Shown here: positions 1 to 6,901 of the stretch, piece after piece
Layout of the letters: each line of letters opens with the position of its first letter
Numbering within the stretch: the first letter of the stretch is position 1
Source of the DNA: Cohnella fermenti
Lineage (GTDB): Bacteria; Bacillota; Bacilli; Paenibacillales; Paenibacillaceae
Direction of reading: 5' to 3'
NCBI RefSeq assembly: GCF_004801405.1
Contig: NZ_SSOB01000033.1
Span: 1 to 64,000 of the forward strand
Length of the DNA: 64,000 bases
Notes under the pieces: generated by a model
The model's input: only the letters and a program-made list of their open reading frames with translations
Told to the model about the DNA's origin: nothing
Databases searched by the model: none
Made by a program: the position numbers and the translations under genes

Positions 1-560
1 AAGAGAAGACGAAAATCATCGAGTTTGGCCGGTATGCGGAGGAGCGAAGCAGAAGAGAAGGGAAAGGGAAGCCGAGAACCTTTGATTTTCTGGGATTCAC
101 GCATTACTGCTCGAAAAGCCAAAAAGGAGCTTACCGAGTGAAACGGGAAACGAGCGGGAAGAAATTCAGACAGAAGGTCAAGAAGATGAAGCAATGGATC
201 CGGACGAATCGGCATCTAAGGCAAGAGGAGTTTCTGAAGGCGATCCGGTCAAAACTGTTGGGACATTACCGGTACTACGGAATAACGGACAACTACGACA
301 GGATGAAGGCCTATCAAACGGAGACGACGAAGCTGATGGAGAAATGGCTGAATCGAAGAAGTCAGCGCAAGAGTTTTACGCGGGAGCGGTTCAGCGAAGT
401 GATAAAGAAATGGCAGCTCCCGAAGCCAAGAATCTACGTCGATATCTACAAATAACCATTCTGTGAAAGATGCGTCGAAGAGCCGTATGCGGGAATTCCG
501 CACGTACGGATCTGTGAGGGGGACGGGCACAATCCTCGAAAGGAGAGGCCCTACCTACTC
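1..560 (+). mobile_element. Group II intron, 3' portion (maturase C-terminus, domains V and VI)
   Basis: The left edge of the window lies inside a bacterial group II intron. After the maturase stop at 455, bases about 480-521 form a domain V-like hairpin: CCGTATGCGG pairs with CCGCACGTACGG around a short GAAT loop, after a GAGCCG start and before a GUGAGGGGG tail. A domain VI-like stem (GGGC...GCCC, inner TCCT/AGGA) follows and ends in ACCTACTCGAC near 551-563, which resembles the usual intron 3' end. The 5' exon, ribozyme domains I-IV and the rest of the maturase lie outside the window, so intactness cannot be judged. The exact 3' splice base is uncertain by a few nucleotides. Confidence 0.85.
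3..455 (+). CDS. ltrA: Group II intron reverse transcriptase/maturase, C-terminal fragment
   Basis: The open frame enters from the left edge in the frame starting at base 3 and ends with TAA at 453-455. The visible part (about 150 residues) carries the TFDFLGFTHY motif that follows the reverse transcriptase palm. After it come the basic thumb/maturase region (GKKFRQKVKKMKQWIR) and the LRGHYRYYGI-type motif, here LLGHYRYYGIT. This pattern is typical of intron-encoded proteins that help splice and retro-transpose their own intron. The catalytic YADD region is upstream of the window and cannot be checked. No HNH endonuclease domain is visible at the C-terminus. The stop sits 25 bases before domain V, the normal position for an ORF looped out of domain IV. 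Confidence 0.9.
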   Translation, partial: EKTKIIEFGRYAEERSRREGKGKPRTFDFLGFTHYCSKSQKGAYRVKRETSGKKFRQKVKKMKQWIRTNRHLRQEEFLKAIRSKLLGHYRYYGITDNYDRMKAYQTETTKLMEKWLNRRSQRKSFTRERFSEVIKKWQLPKPRIYVDIYK

Positions 561-602
561 GACCATTGGCGGTGCTCGATAACGGGTGTTCTGCCCGATT
601 TT

Positions 603-755
603 ATGCGAAAAATGGCATTCATGAAGAAAATTCCGGCCCGAGTTGCCGCATATATGCGAAAAACCGTATAAAACGCCGAAATTGCCACCCGTCCAAGCCG
701 ACGAATGTGAAAAATCACATAAAATCGCCAAAGCCATCGGATCAGACGGGACGAA
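603..755 (+). repeat. Three degenerate 51-bp direct repeats
   Basis: Three units begin at 603, 654 and 705, exactly 51 bp apart. Each starts ATG(C/T)GAAAAA; units 2 and 3 continue with (G/C)TATAAAA or ACATAAAA and a GCC-containing segment, then diverge. The array fills most of the 310-base gap between the intron and the small gene at 872. The 17-codon period gives small spurious open frames. No ribosome-binding site or protein family supports any of these as a gene. The period matches the clearer array at 57.5 kb. Confidence 0.5.
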
Positions 756-871
756 TCGTGCGGGAGTTTGGATAAGCGCACATTTATTCCGTTCATCCAA
801 TCTCCTCATGGACACCTCTCATACGCTGATATCAGCCTTGCGAGCGCAAGCGGAGGGAGGTTGAGAATCGA

Positions 872-1111
872 ATGGATATGTACAACTTCTGCGTGAGCAA
901 TGTGAATCGCAGGGTCCGCGTCCATACGCACCAAGGGGTGTACGAAGGAACGATTGTGAACGTGGACCGCGAGAACCTGTACCTGAAGCCTGCCAAGGGC
1001 GAGCTGACGCTGTCCGCCTGGGGACCGGGCTATGGCGGCTATGGCTATGGCTGGGGAGGCGGCATTCTCGCGCTGTCGTTATTCACATTGCTTGCGATTG
1101 CGCTGATCTGA
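872..1111 (+). CDS. Small conserved-type protein, N-terminal beta domain plus C-terminal membrane segment
   Basis: This is a 79-residue protein. Residues 1-45 (ending VRVHTHQGVYEGTIVNVDRENLYLKP) alternate polar and hydrophobic residues in the way of a short Sm-like or SH3-like beta barrel that binds through a VYEGTI turn. A Gly/Tyr-rich linker (residues about 52-63) and a hydrophobic C-terminal segment (ILALSLFTLLAIALI) follow. The ATG at 872 is chosen because GGAGG lies at 856-860. I do not recognise a named family. Similar short proteins with a Gly-rich centre and a hydrophobic tail are common in spore-forming Bacillota, so a spore or envelope role is possible but only inferred. It stands alone between the intron and the tRNA. 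Confidence 0.65.
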   Translation: MDMYNFCVSNVNRRVRVHTHQGVYEGTIVNVDRENLYLKPAKGELTLSAWGPGYGGYGYGWGGGILALSLFTLLAIALI

Positions 1112-1145
1112 TCGTAGCAGGCAGGGCTGCGGGCGGGGGTTATTT

Positions 1146-1200
1146 GAAAAGTCCGACTTTTCCCCTCGCCCTTTACTTTTGCTCCGGAACCACCTATACT
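1146..1200 (+). promoter_or_regulatory. tRNA-Leu promoter with an upstream palindrome
   Basis: The -35 TTTACT (1172-1177) and -10 TATACT (1195-1200) are separated by 17 bp, a good sigma-A promoter. It lies about 60 bp upstream of the tRNA. Ten bases before the -35 sits a perfect 8+8-bp palindrome, GAAAAGTC-C-GACTTTTC (1146-1162). The palindrome could be an operator or a UP-like element. Its function is not shown. Confidence 0.65.
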
Positions 1201-1260
1201 ACATAAGTGTCCTTCGGAGGAACGGCGGCTGCGGCAGTCAGTTACTCGGATCGACAATAT

Positions 1261-1346
1261 GCGGTCGTGGCGGAATGGCAGACGCACCAGCTTGAGGGGC
1301 TGGCGGGAGCAATCTCGTGGAGGTTCGAGTCCTCTCGACCGCACCA
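1261..1346 (+). tRNA. tRNA-Leu (anticodon GAG)
   Basis: The acceptor stem GCGGTCG (1261-1267) pairs with CGACCGC (1336-1342), followed by discriminator A and an encoded CCA end (1344-1346). The anticodon stem CCAGC/GCTGG encloses the loop TTGAGGG, giving anticodon GAG (1294-1296), which reads CUC/CUU leucine codons. A long variable arm (CGGGAGCAATCTCG) marks a class II tRNA, and the T arm has GGTTCGAGTCC. Eighty-six nucleotides is normal for tRNA-Leu. It is a single gene with its own promoter and terminator. Confidence 0.97.
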
Positions 1347-1361
1347 TAACTTATGAAGCCG

Positions 1362-1397
1362 AAATCCCTTGGTATGTCAGGGGATTTTATTTTTTTC
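1362..1397 (+). terminator. Rho-independent terminator of tRNA-Leu
   Basis: AAATCCC pairs with GGGGATTT across a short loop, followed by TTATTTTTTTC. It lies just after the CCA end. Confidence 0.75.
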
Positions 1398-1471
1398 TAC
1401 AGCGCTGAAGAAAGCGGCAATCCACACAGGAACGCCTAAACGGAGTGTGTGCGAGAGCTAGTGACATTTAT

Positions 1472-1507
1472 GAAGAACCGCCAGGACACCTTCCCTGACG
1501 GTTCTTC
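1472..1507. terminator. Terminator hairpin ending the minus-strand deglycosidase-like operon
   Basis: GAAGAACCGCCAGG (1472-1485) pairs with CCTGACGGTTCTTC (1494-1507) with one mismatch. The hairpin sits 13 bases beyond the stop of the minus-strand gene at 1520, and T-rich flanks are modest on both sides. It most likely terminates the leftward operon and may act in both directions. Confidence 0.6.
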
Positions 1508-1519
1508 TTTATTCGGTGG

Positions 1520-2530
1520 CTAGCTCTTAAGAAGCCGATTCAACATAACATGATGCCTTCGGACTTGCTCGATCTCGTCTTCTTCATAAGGACAATTCTG
1601 ACCGTGATAAGCGCGTTGACCTTCAAACTCCGATGAGATATAGCCGTCCCAACCGGCTTCTTTAAGAATGCGGATCGGGTCTTTGTAGTTAATGGTCAAT
1701 TCCTCGCTGCAATCTTCCTTCATATAAGTAAATTTTCCATGAAAATGCATAATGACATCAAGCAAATCCTTTAGCAGATCGGGGTTGTTGTACCGGTTCA
1801 TAAAGGCGGATCTCTCCACGGCAATAACCGTAGCTTCCTTCGCCCCCATCTGCCTGAGCTGTGCCGCTATCTCCTTGTGGGAGAAGTCGGCCTTGAAGGA
1901 GACTTCAATAAAGTCAACGATGTCTGGATTCTCCCCCATGATCTTCATAAGGTTCAGCTGTGAGCCGGGCAACCCCTTAGAGAATATCCCGAAGTCCGGG
2001 ATCAAGCCGACATACTTCGAATTTCTCCTCCGTGAGATCTCCGCCACATTAAGCATCCATTCGTCATTGAGTGCGAATCGGGGGTGAACCTCCTGCCCCA
2101 TGCGGACGCCATAGTATTCGGCAGCGGGAAGGGCACCTTCGAGCACCTCGGGCGGCACAAGAGCGAGCACGCGAATGCAAGGGAAGCCGAGCTGGGAAGC
2201 CAGCTTGAGGTCTTGCTCCATCATCTGAATCTGTTCTTGCACGGTGGAGATCCGGCCTCTGTACAGCTTGGAATCGATAAAGGAGTCCATGCAGGTAGGT
2301 GTTGTCCCATATTTGTCCATCAACTCCTTCCAACGGGAGATGCCCTTGTCGGTGATATTCGGGTAGACGGCATCCGGATAGCGTTCCAGCGGCATCTGCT
2401 CGTAGATGAGCTCGATTCCCGTAGCTCCGGTCGTTTCGACAACCGTTCGAATGCAGCCTTCCAAGTCAAGCTGGCCGGTCAGGTAAGTCTGTTGATAGCT
2501 GTACAGCGAGACGCCAAGGCGAATGGTCAT
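1520..2530 (-). CDS. Sugar phosphate isomerase/epimerase-type TIM barrel, probable C-glycoside deglycosidase large subunit
   Basis: 336 residues. It is an AP-endonuclease-2/xylose-isomerase-like TIM barrel with the metal-ligand pattern E147 (GQEVHP), D179 (LIPDFG), H264 (HFHGKF) and E301 (SSEFEG). The same four motifs recur in the protein at 6902, so the two are paralogues. The neighbour at 2548 is a small DUF6379-like protein, the partner type found in two-subunit C-glycoside deglycosidases (DgpB/DgpC, CarB/CarC). Those enzymes cleave the C-C bond of 3-oxo-C-glycosides with Mn. A 3-keto-O-glycoside lyase is an alternative. The ATG at 2530 follows GAGAGGAG. A longer in-frame start at 2731 would overlap the upstream gene and lacks a good ribosome site. 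No signal peptide, so cytosolic. Confidence 0.75.
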   Translation of the reverse strand: MTIRLGVSLYSYQQTYLTGQLDLEGCIRTVVETTGATGIELIYEQMPLERYPDAVYPNITDKGISRWKELMDKYGTTPTCMDSFIDSKLYRGRISTVQEQIQMMEQDLKLASQLGFPCIRVLALVPPEVLEGALPAAEYYGVRMGQEVHPRFALNDEWMLNVAEISRRRNSKYVGLIPDFGIFSKGLPGSQLNLMKIMGENPDIVDFIEVSFKADFSHKEIAAQLRQMGAKEATVIAVERSAFMNRYNNPDLLKDLLDVIMHFHGKFTYMKEDCSEELTINYKDPIRILKEAGWDGYISSEFEGQRAYHGQNCPYEEDEIEQVRRHHVMLNRLLKS

Positions 2531-2547
2531 GAATCGATGCTCCTCTC

Positions 2548-2976
2548 TTATTGATATCGAATGGCCTTCAGTTTGCACGGATCGACGGCCACCTTCACGA
2601 CAACGGGGGCAGGGAAGCGGCCGCCGTAGCTCCTTCGAATCGAACAGCCCACCTCGATGTGTTGAATGGGGGACACGTCGAGTCCACCCTGTTGAGGGAC
2701 GAAGACGGTTGCTTTGGTTCCATATTCCCAACGGAAGGTGGTCACGGTCTCGATCTGCGGCCAGGTGTAGCTGAACCCGTCCACGGTGAACGTCAGTTGT
2801 TCCTTGGGATACAAGATGGCTCCGACTTTGACATAGAGCTCGTCAATCATGCTGAGGGCTGCACCTCTGTAGTAAGGAATGATCAGCTGAAGCTCAAAGC
2901 CGATTCGGTTGCCGTCCCGAGACACCACGTTGCGGATGTCCTTGGGATCGATCATGTATTTTTGATTAATGTCCAT
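2548..2976 (-). CDS. DUF6379-like small subunit of a C-glycoside deglycosidase
   Basis: 142 residues, first gene of the leftward operon and 17 bp ahead of the TIM-barrel gene. The core RNVVSRDGNRIGFELQL...PYYRGAALSMIDELYVKV closely parallels the protein at 6489 (RNVWENGKKVGYGVNL...NYYRGLPLCCVDEIALEV). Both end with a beta strand carrying RRSY. This is the pattern I associate with the C-glycoside deglycosidase beta subunit (DUF6379), a beta-sandwich that completes the active site of the TIM-barrel subunit. AAAGGAG lies 7 bases before the ATG. The assigned -10 at 3007-3012 leaves a short leader of about 25 bases. The family call comes from memory of motifs, without a profile search. Confidence 0.7.
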   Translation of the reverse strand: MDINQKYMIDPKDIRNVVSRDGNRIGFELQLIIPYYRGAALSMIDELYVKVGAILYPKEQLTFTVDGFSYTWPQIETVTTFRWEYGTKATVFVPQQGGLDVSPIQHIEVGCSIRRSYGGRFPAPVVVKVAVDPCKLKAIRYQ

Positions 2977-3006
2977 CGGGTTGCTCCTTTCGCTCGAATT
3001 ATTTTC

Positions 3007-3071
3007 ATCATAAGGAACGGCCGGGGGATGAGCTTTTGAAATACAGACTTTTCCCTATTGGATAGTCGACT
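3007..3071 (-). promoter_or_regulatory. Shared operator-promoter module, copy A (drives the leftward operon)
   Basis: Read on the minus strand: half-site AGTCGACTATCC (3071-3060), linker AATAGGGAAA, half-site AGTCTGTATTTC (3049-3038), a 25-bp spacer, then -10 TATGAT (3012-3007). The half-sites start 22 bp apart and the second starts 37 bp before the -10, the same geometry as at 4314, 6365 and 12537. No -35 consensus is present, so an activator touching the -35 region is expected. The likely activator is the AraC-type regulator at 10938. Whether the rightward gene at 3153 uses the same site is unclear. Confidence 0.75.
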
Positions 3072-3152
3072 ACTTGGCAGAAACGGGGGATTCTCGTTCA
3101 TTTATCTTCTATAGTAAAGGCAAAAGTTGGAGCAAAATGAGGGGGAAATGGG

Positions 3153-4301
3153 ATGAGGCACGTTAAAGCGGCGATTCTGGGTGCGGGCTTTATTGGAAGA
3201 GCACATGTTGAGGCTTTGCGAAGGCTCGGCTATGTGGACGTTGTCGCCATCGGGCAAAGCAATCAAGCGAAGGCGGAACGGTACGCCAACGAATTGGGAG
3301 TGCCGAAGGCGTACGGCAACTACATGGAACTGTTGCAGGATAACGAGATCGAGGTGATCCATAACTGTACACCCAATCATCTGCATTACGAAATCAACAG
3401 ACAAGCCTTGCTCCACGGCAAGCACCTGCTTTCGGAGAAGCCGTTAACCTTGACCAGCGCAGAGGCTAAGGAGCTTTATGAGCTGGCAGCATCCGCCAGC
3501 CTGATTACGGGCTTGAATTATAATTACAGGCAGTTCCCGATGGTGCAGCATCTTAAAGGCATGGTCAAGGACGAGGACCTGGGACGGGTGAATCTGATCC
3601 GAGGCAGTTACCTTCAAGATTGGCTGCTGCATGAGACCGATTACAACTGGAGAATGGAACCGAGATACGGCGGAACGACCCGGGCGATCAGCGACATCGG
3701 GTCTCACTTGTTCGATCTTGTGCAATACATAACCGGGCTCCGGTTCTCCGAGGTGCTGGCGGATTCCTCGATTGTGTGGCCGACAAGATACCGATCATCC
3801 GTCGCGAAGGAGTCCTTCCAGAGGAGAGCGGAGGGCGAACTGGAGCCGGTCGACATCGTAACCGAAGATTATTGTTCGGTTCTCGTTAAATTCGCAGGCG
3901 GAGCGAGGGGCGTATTTACGGTGTCGCAAGTGTCCCCCGGCAACAAGAACGCGCTCGAAGTTCATATTGACGGAGGCAAGGCATCCGGCTCGTGGAAGCA
4001 GGAGGAACCGTTCCTCCTGCATCTGGGGTATCGCGACCGCGCTTCGGAACGGCTTGTTCGAGATCCCGGCCTGTTGAAGAAGGACGCCCTTCCGTTCCTG
4101 CATTACCCTGGAGGCCATGAAGAGGGCTGGACGGACAGCTTGAAGAACATGATGCATAACTTCTATCGCGCCATCGGAAGCGGGGCTCCCTTGTCCGACT
4201 CCGTGGCCACGTTCAAAGACGGTTATCAGACCATGCTCATAAACGACGCTATCGTCAGAAGCATTCAATCGGGCAGTTGGGAGAAGATCGACAACGTCTA
4301 A
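3153..4301 (+). CDS. Gfo/Idh/MocA family oxidoreductase
   Basis: 382 residues. The N-terminal Rossmann fold has GAGFIG at residues 10-15, the EKP motif at 95-97 (catalytic/cofactor Lys96) and the C-terminal-domain motif DIGSHLFD with D181 and H185. These residues define NAD(P)-dependent sugar or inositol dehydrogenases. Family members oxidise the C3 hydroxyl of glycosides (for example DgpA, YcjS), the step needed before C-glycoside or 3-keto-glycoside cleavage. It is transcribed divergently from the deglycosidase-like pair, with 176 bp between start codons. GAGGGGG precedes the ATG. No signal peptide. Longer than its island paralogues (364 and 352 residues), with extra residues in the substrate domain (about 205-235). 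The substrate is inferred from context. Confidence 0.8.
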   Translation: MRHVKAAILGAGFIGRAHVEALRRLGYVDVVAIGQSNQAKAERYANELGVPKAYGNYMELLQDNEIEVIHNCTPNHLHYEINRQALLHGKHLLSEKPLTLTSAEAKELYELAASASLITGLNYNYRQFPMVQHLKGMVKDEDLGRVNLIRGSYLQDWLLHETDYNWRMEPRYGGTTRAISDIGSHLFDLVQYITGLRFSEVLADSSIVWPTRYRSSVAKESFQRRAEGELEPVDIVTEDYCSVLVKFAGGARGVFTVSQVSPGNKNALEVHIDGGKASGSWKQEEPFLLHLGYRDRASERLVRDPGLLKKDALPFLHYPGGHEEGWTDSLKNMMHNFYRAIGSGAPLSDSVATFKDGYQTMLINDAIVRSIQSGSWEKIDNV

Positions 4302-4313
4302 ACGTCGACGATA

Positions 4314-4379
4314 AGTCGACAAATCAATAGCAAACTAGTCTGATATCGCAAAGAAGGACGCCACATTCGCTTGTAAGAT
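4314..4379 (+). promoter_or_regulatory. Shared operator-promoter module, copy B (permease operon)
   Basis: Half-site AGTCGACAAATC (4314-4325), 11-bp linker AATAGCAAACT, half-site AGTCTGATATCG (4337-4348), a 25-bp spacer, then -10 TAAGAT (4374-4379). The half-sites are 23 bp apart here (22 in the other copies), but the 37-bp distance from second half-site to -10 is exact. The leader to the permease ATG is about 95 bases. Confidence 0.7.
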
Positions 4380-4480
4380 TAGTAGCAGATAAGAAGGCAA
4401 GGGGGAATCGACATAAGAGCTGCCTGTGAGGTTGTCGAGATTAGGATGAGAAATCGATCGATCTAAAGGAGAGTTGCTGA

Positions 4481-5452
4481 ATGGAGAACGCGCCGCATGT
4501 GGATGGGGCAAGACGAATCGGCATGGAGAGTGTTCTGACAAAAAGGTTGAAGAAGCTGCAACGTTATTTGCCGCTGTACATCTTGATGGTTCCCGGAATG
4601 CTTTACTTGCTCATCAACAATTACATTCCGATGGCGGGGCTGATCATCGCTTTTAAGAAGGTTAACTTTACGAAGGGAATCCTCGGAAGCGACTGGGTCG
4701 GATTCAAGAACTTCGAGTTTCTCTTCCAGACCAAAGACGCTTTTATCATCACCCGGAACACGATTCTTTATAACGGCGGTTTTATTCTGCTGGACACGCT
4801 GGTGGCGGTCGCGATTGCGATTCTGCTAAGCGAGATCAGGGGCAAGCTGAAGTTCCGGTTCTACCAGGGAACGATTCTGCTGCCGAACCTGATCTCCATG
4901 GTTGTCGTGAGCTACTTGGGGCTGGCGTTCCTGAAGATGGACACGGGGATGCTGAACAAGACCATTCTGCCACTGTTCGGCATGGATGAGGTCATGTGGT
5001 ACAACGAGGCGAAGTATTGGCCGCTGATTCTCACGATCACGCACGTCTGGAAGTCTGCGGGCTTCTACAGCGTCATCTTCTTCGCGGCGGTATTGGGAAT
5101 TAATCCGGCCTATTACGAAGCCGCCACCATCGATGGGGCGAACAAGTGGCGACAGGTCGTCTCCATTACGATTCCGTTGATTCGGCCGGTCATTATTCTG
5201 ATGACGATGCTTGGCATCGGCCGGATTTTCTATTCGGACTTCGGCTTGTTCTATAACGTGCCTCTGAACTCCGGTCTGATCTACAGGACGACCGACGTTA
5301 TCGATACGTATGTGTTCCGAGGGTTAATGCAGCTTGGCGATATCGGAATGGCATCGGCCGCCGGGTTGTATCAATCGCTGGTCGGCTTCACTCTGGTTAT
5401 CGTCTCGAACTATCTGGTTCGCAAATTCAGCAGAGACGATGCCTTATTCTAG
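4481..5452 (+). CDS. Sugar ABC transporter permease, LplB/YteP type
   Basis: 323 residues with six predicted membrane segments, the first at about 30-50 (LYILMVPGMLYLLINNYIP). The inner-membrane EAA loop reads YYEAATIDGANKWRQ and would contact the ATPase. This is the first permease of a carbohydrate-uptake-type-1 importer and pairs with the gene 9 bp downstream. AAAGGAG precedes the ATG; a second in-frame ATG lies 14 codons downstream. No binding protein or ATPase gene is adjacent. The solute-binding gene at 12657 carries the same operator module, so it is the probable partner. The ATPase is probably a shared MsmX-like protein elsewhere, as is usual for this transporter class. Confidence 0.9.
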   Translation: MENAPHVDGARRIGMESVLTKRLKKLQRYLPLYILMVPGMLYLLINNYIPMAGLIIAFKKVNFTKGILGSDWVGFKNFEFLFQTKDAFIITRNTILYNGGFILLDTLVAVAIAILLSEIRGKLKFRFYQGTILLPNLISMVVVSYLGLAFLKMDTGMLNKTILPLFGMDEVMWYNEAKYWPLILTITHVWKSAGFYSVIFFAAVLGINPAYYEAATIDGANKWRQVVSITIPLIRPVIILMTMLGIGRIFYSDFGLFYNVPLNSGLIYRTTDVIDTYVFRGLMQLGDIGMASAAGLYQSLVGFTLVIVSNYLVRKFSRDDALF

Positions 5453-5461
5453 GAGGGGAAC

Positions 5462-6340
5462 ATGATGGACAATAAGCTTTGGCGTTGGGGAGCGAATGTG
5501 TTTCTTTCCTTGTTTGCGGCATCGGTGATCTTCCCGTTCCTCGTGTTGTTCATGTCATCGATCTCAAGCGATTCCAGCATTTATCAGCATGGCTACTCCA
5601 TCATCCCGCGTGACTTGAGCATCGAAGCCTACAAGTATTTGACACACAACTCTGCGAAAATCATGCATGCATTTGGGGTAACGGTACTGGTGACGGTGGC
5701 GGGAACGTTAATGAGCCTGATGATCACCTCGATGCTGGCCTATCCGTTGTCGCGTGCCGATCTGCCGTATCGGAACACCTTCGGGTTCGCCGTCTTCTTC
5801 ACCATGCTGTTCAACGGAGGTCTGGTTCCGACTTACTTGATGTACACGCAATACTTCAGCATCAAGAACTCGATCTGGGCGCTGATCATTCCGATGCTGC
5901 TGATGAACGGCTACAGCATTCTTATTATGAGAACGTTCTTCGCCCAGACGATTCCTCCCGAGGTGTACGAGTCCGCACGGATCGACGGCGGCGGAGAGTT
6001 CCGGATCTTCCGTTCGATCGTGCTTCCGCTGTCGATGCCAATCTTGGCGACAATCGGGCTGTTCCAGACGATCGCTTACTGGAACGACTGGATGAACGGG
6101 CTTATTTATTTGACGGATGAGAAGCTGTACAACATGCAGAACCTGCTGAATCAGATTCTTCTCAACATCGACGCGATCGCCAGCCTCGATTCGACGATCT
6201 CGGCAACCGCAGCCGACATTCCCGGGCTGACGATCCGGATGGCCATCGCGTTCGTAAGCGTTGTTCCGATTATGCTGTCGTACCCTTTTTTCCAACGTTA
6301 CTTCGTAAGAGGCATTACCATTGGATCGGTTAAAGGGTGA
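5462..6340 (+). CDS. Sugar ABC transporter permease, LplC/YtcP type
   Basis: 292 residues with six membrane segments. The EAA loop is VYESARIDGGGEFRIFRS near residues 170-190, and the C-terminus ends in the family-typical RYFVRGITIGSVKG. It starts 9 bp after the first permease, behind AGGAGGGG, so the two are co-translated and should form a heterodimeric channel. Expected substrates for this subfamily are oligosaccharides or glycosides. The neighbouring oxidoreductases and deglycosidase-like genes suggest a glycoside, which is inference. Confidence 0.9.
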   Translation: MMDNKLWRWGANVFLSLFAASVIFPFLVLFMSSISSDSSIYQHGYSIIPRDLSIEAYKYLTHNSAKIMHAFGVTVLVTVAGTLMSLMITSMLAYPLSRADLPYRNTFGFAVFFTMLFNGGLVPTYLMYTQYFSIKNSIWALIIPMLLMNGYSILIMRTFFAQTIPPEVYESARIDGGGEFRIFRSIVLPLSMPILATIGLFQTIAYWNDWMNGLIYLTDEKLYNMQNLLNQILLNIDAIASLDSTISATAADIPGLTIRMAIAFVSVVPIMLSYPFFQRYFVRGITIGSVKG

Positions 6341-6364
6341 ACGTGCGGTTCCCGAACCGGATCA

Positions 6365-6429
6365 GGTCGGCTTTGCAATAATTTTAAGTCGATTATCACA
6401 AAGTCGCCGCCCGGCGCGAGTCCTATAAT
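6365..6429 (+). promoter_or_regulatory. Shared operator-promoter module, copy C (second deglycosidase-like operon)
   Basis: Half-site GGTCGGCTTTGC (6365-6376), linker AATAATTTTA, half-site AGTCGATTATCA (6387-6398), a 25-bp spacer, then -10 TATAAT (6424-6429). The spacing equals that of copies A and D. The -10 is perfect, but the -35 position (AAGTCG) is not, as expected for an activated promoter. The leader to the ATG at 6489 is about 53 bases. Confidence 0.75.
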
Positions 6430-6488
6430 TTAAGTAGCAAGGCAAGCATGACAAGCAGCAAGGCACATTATGACTGGGAGGGACTGCA

Positions 6489-6884
6489 ATGTACGATAAT
6501 CACATTCTGACCGATGTAGGATGCAGGAATGTCTGGGAGAACGGGAAGAAGGTCGGCTACGGCGTCAATCTGAAAATCAATTATTATAGAGGGCTCCCTC
6601 TGTGCTGTGTGGATGAGATTGCACTCGAAGTCGATGGCGAGAAGGTAGATCCGGCCGACATGGTCGTTCAGCACCGCGGCCGCGAATACCCGTATCTGGA
6701 GATTCTCAAGGATGACTTCCCGACCGACTTCTACTGGGTATTCGGCGAGATGCTGCGGGTTGTGATCAAGAAGGAGAACGGCATCGCGCAAGGCCGTCAC
6801 CAGGTGAAGCTGAAGCTGGCCACGCGCCGTTCCTACACACCGACGATGAGCGCGACTTGCGAGAAGACATTAACTTTTGCCTAA
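6489..6884 (+). CDS. DUF6379-like small subunit, second copy
   Basis: 131 residues, paralogue of the protein encoded at 2548-2976 (minus strand). It has the diagnostic stretch RNVWENGKKVGYGVNL, then NYYRGLPLCCVDE, a VDGEKV turn and the C-terminal TRRSYTPT. These fit the beta subunit of C-glycoside deglycosidases. It is followed 17 bp later by the TIM-barrel subunit, the same gene order as in the leftward operon. GGGAGGG lies 8 bases before the ATG. The two copies differ clearly in sequence, so they probably serve different glycosides or different bond positions rather than being a recent duplication. Confidence 0.75.
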   Translation: MYDNHILTDVGCRNVWENGKKVGYGVNLKINYYRGLPLCCVDEIALEVDGEKVDPADMVVQHRGREYPYLEILKDDFPTDFYWVFGEMLRVVIKKENGIAQGRHQVKLKLATRRSYTPTMSATCEKTLTFA

Positions 6885-6901
6885 GAGAGGTGGAGCATAC
6901 G

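Noticed and set aside
566..864. Small plus-strand open frames between the intron and 872
   Set aside because: They follow the degenerate 51-bp repeat, have no ribosome-binding site and match no family.
3064..3115. Rightward promoter for 3153 (AGTCGAC plus TATAGT at 3110-3115)
   Set aside because: No acceptable -35, and the distance from the AGTCGAC site is 46 bp instead of 37; the promoter of 3153 remains unassigned.
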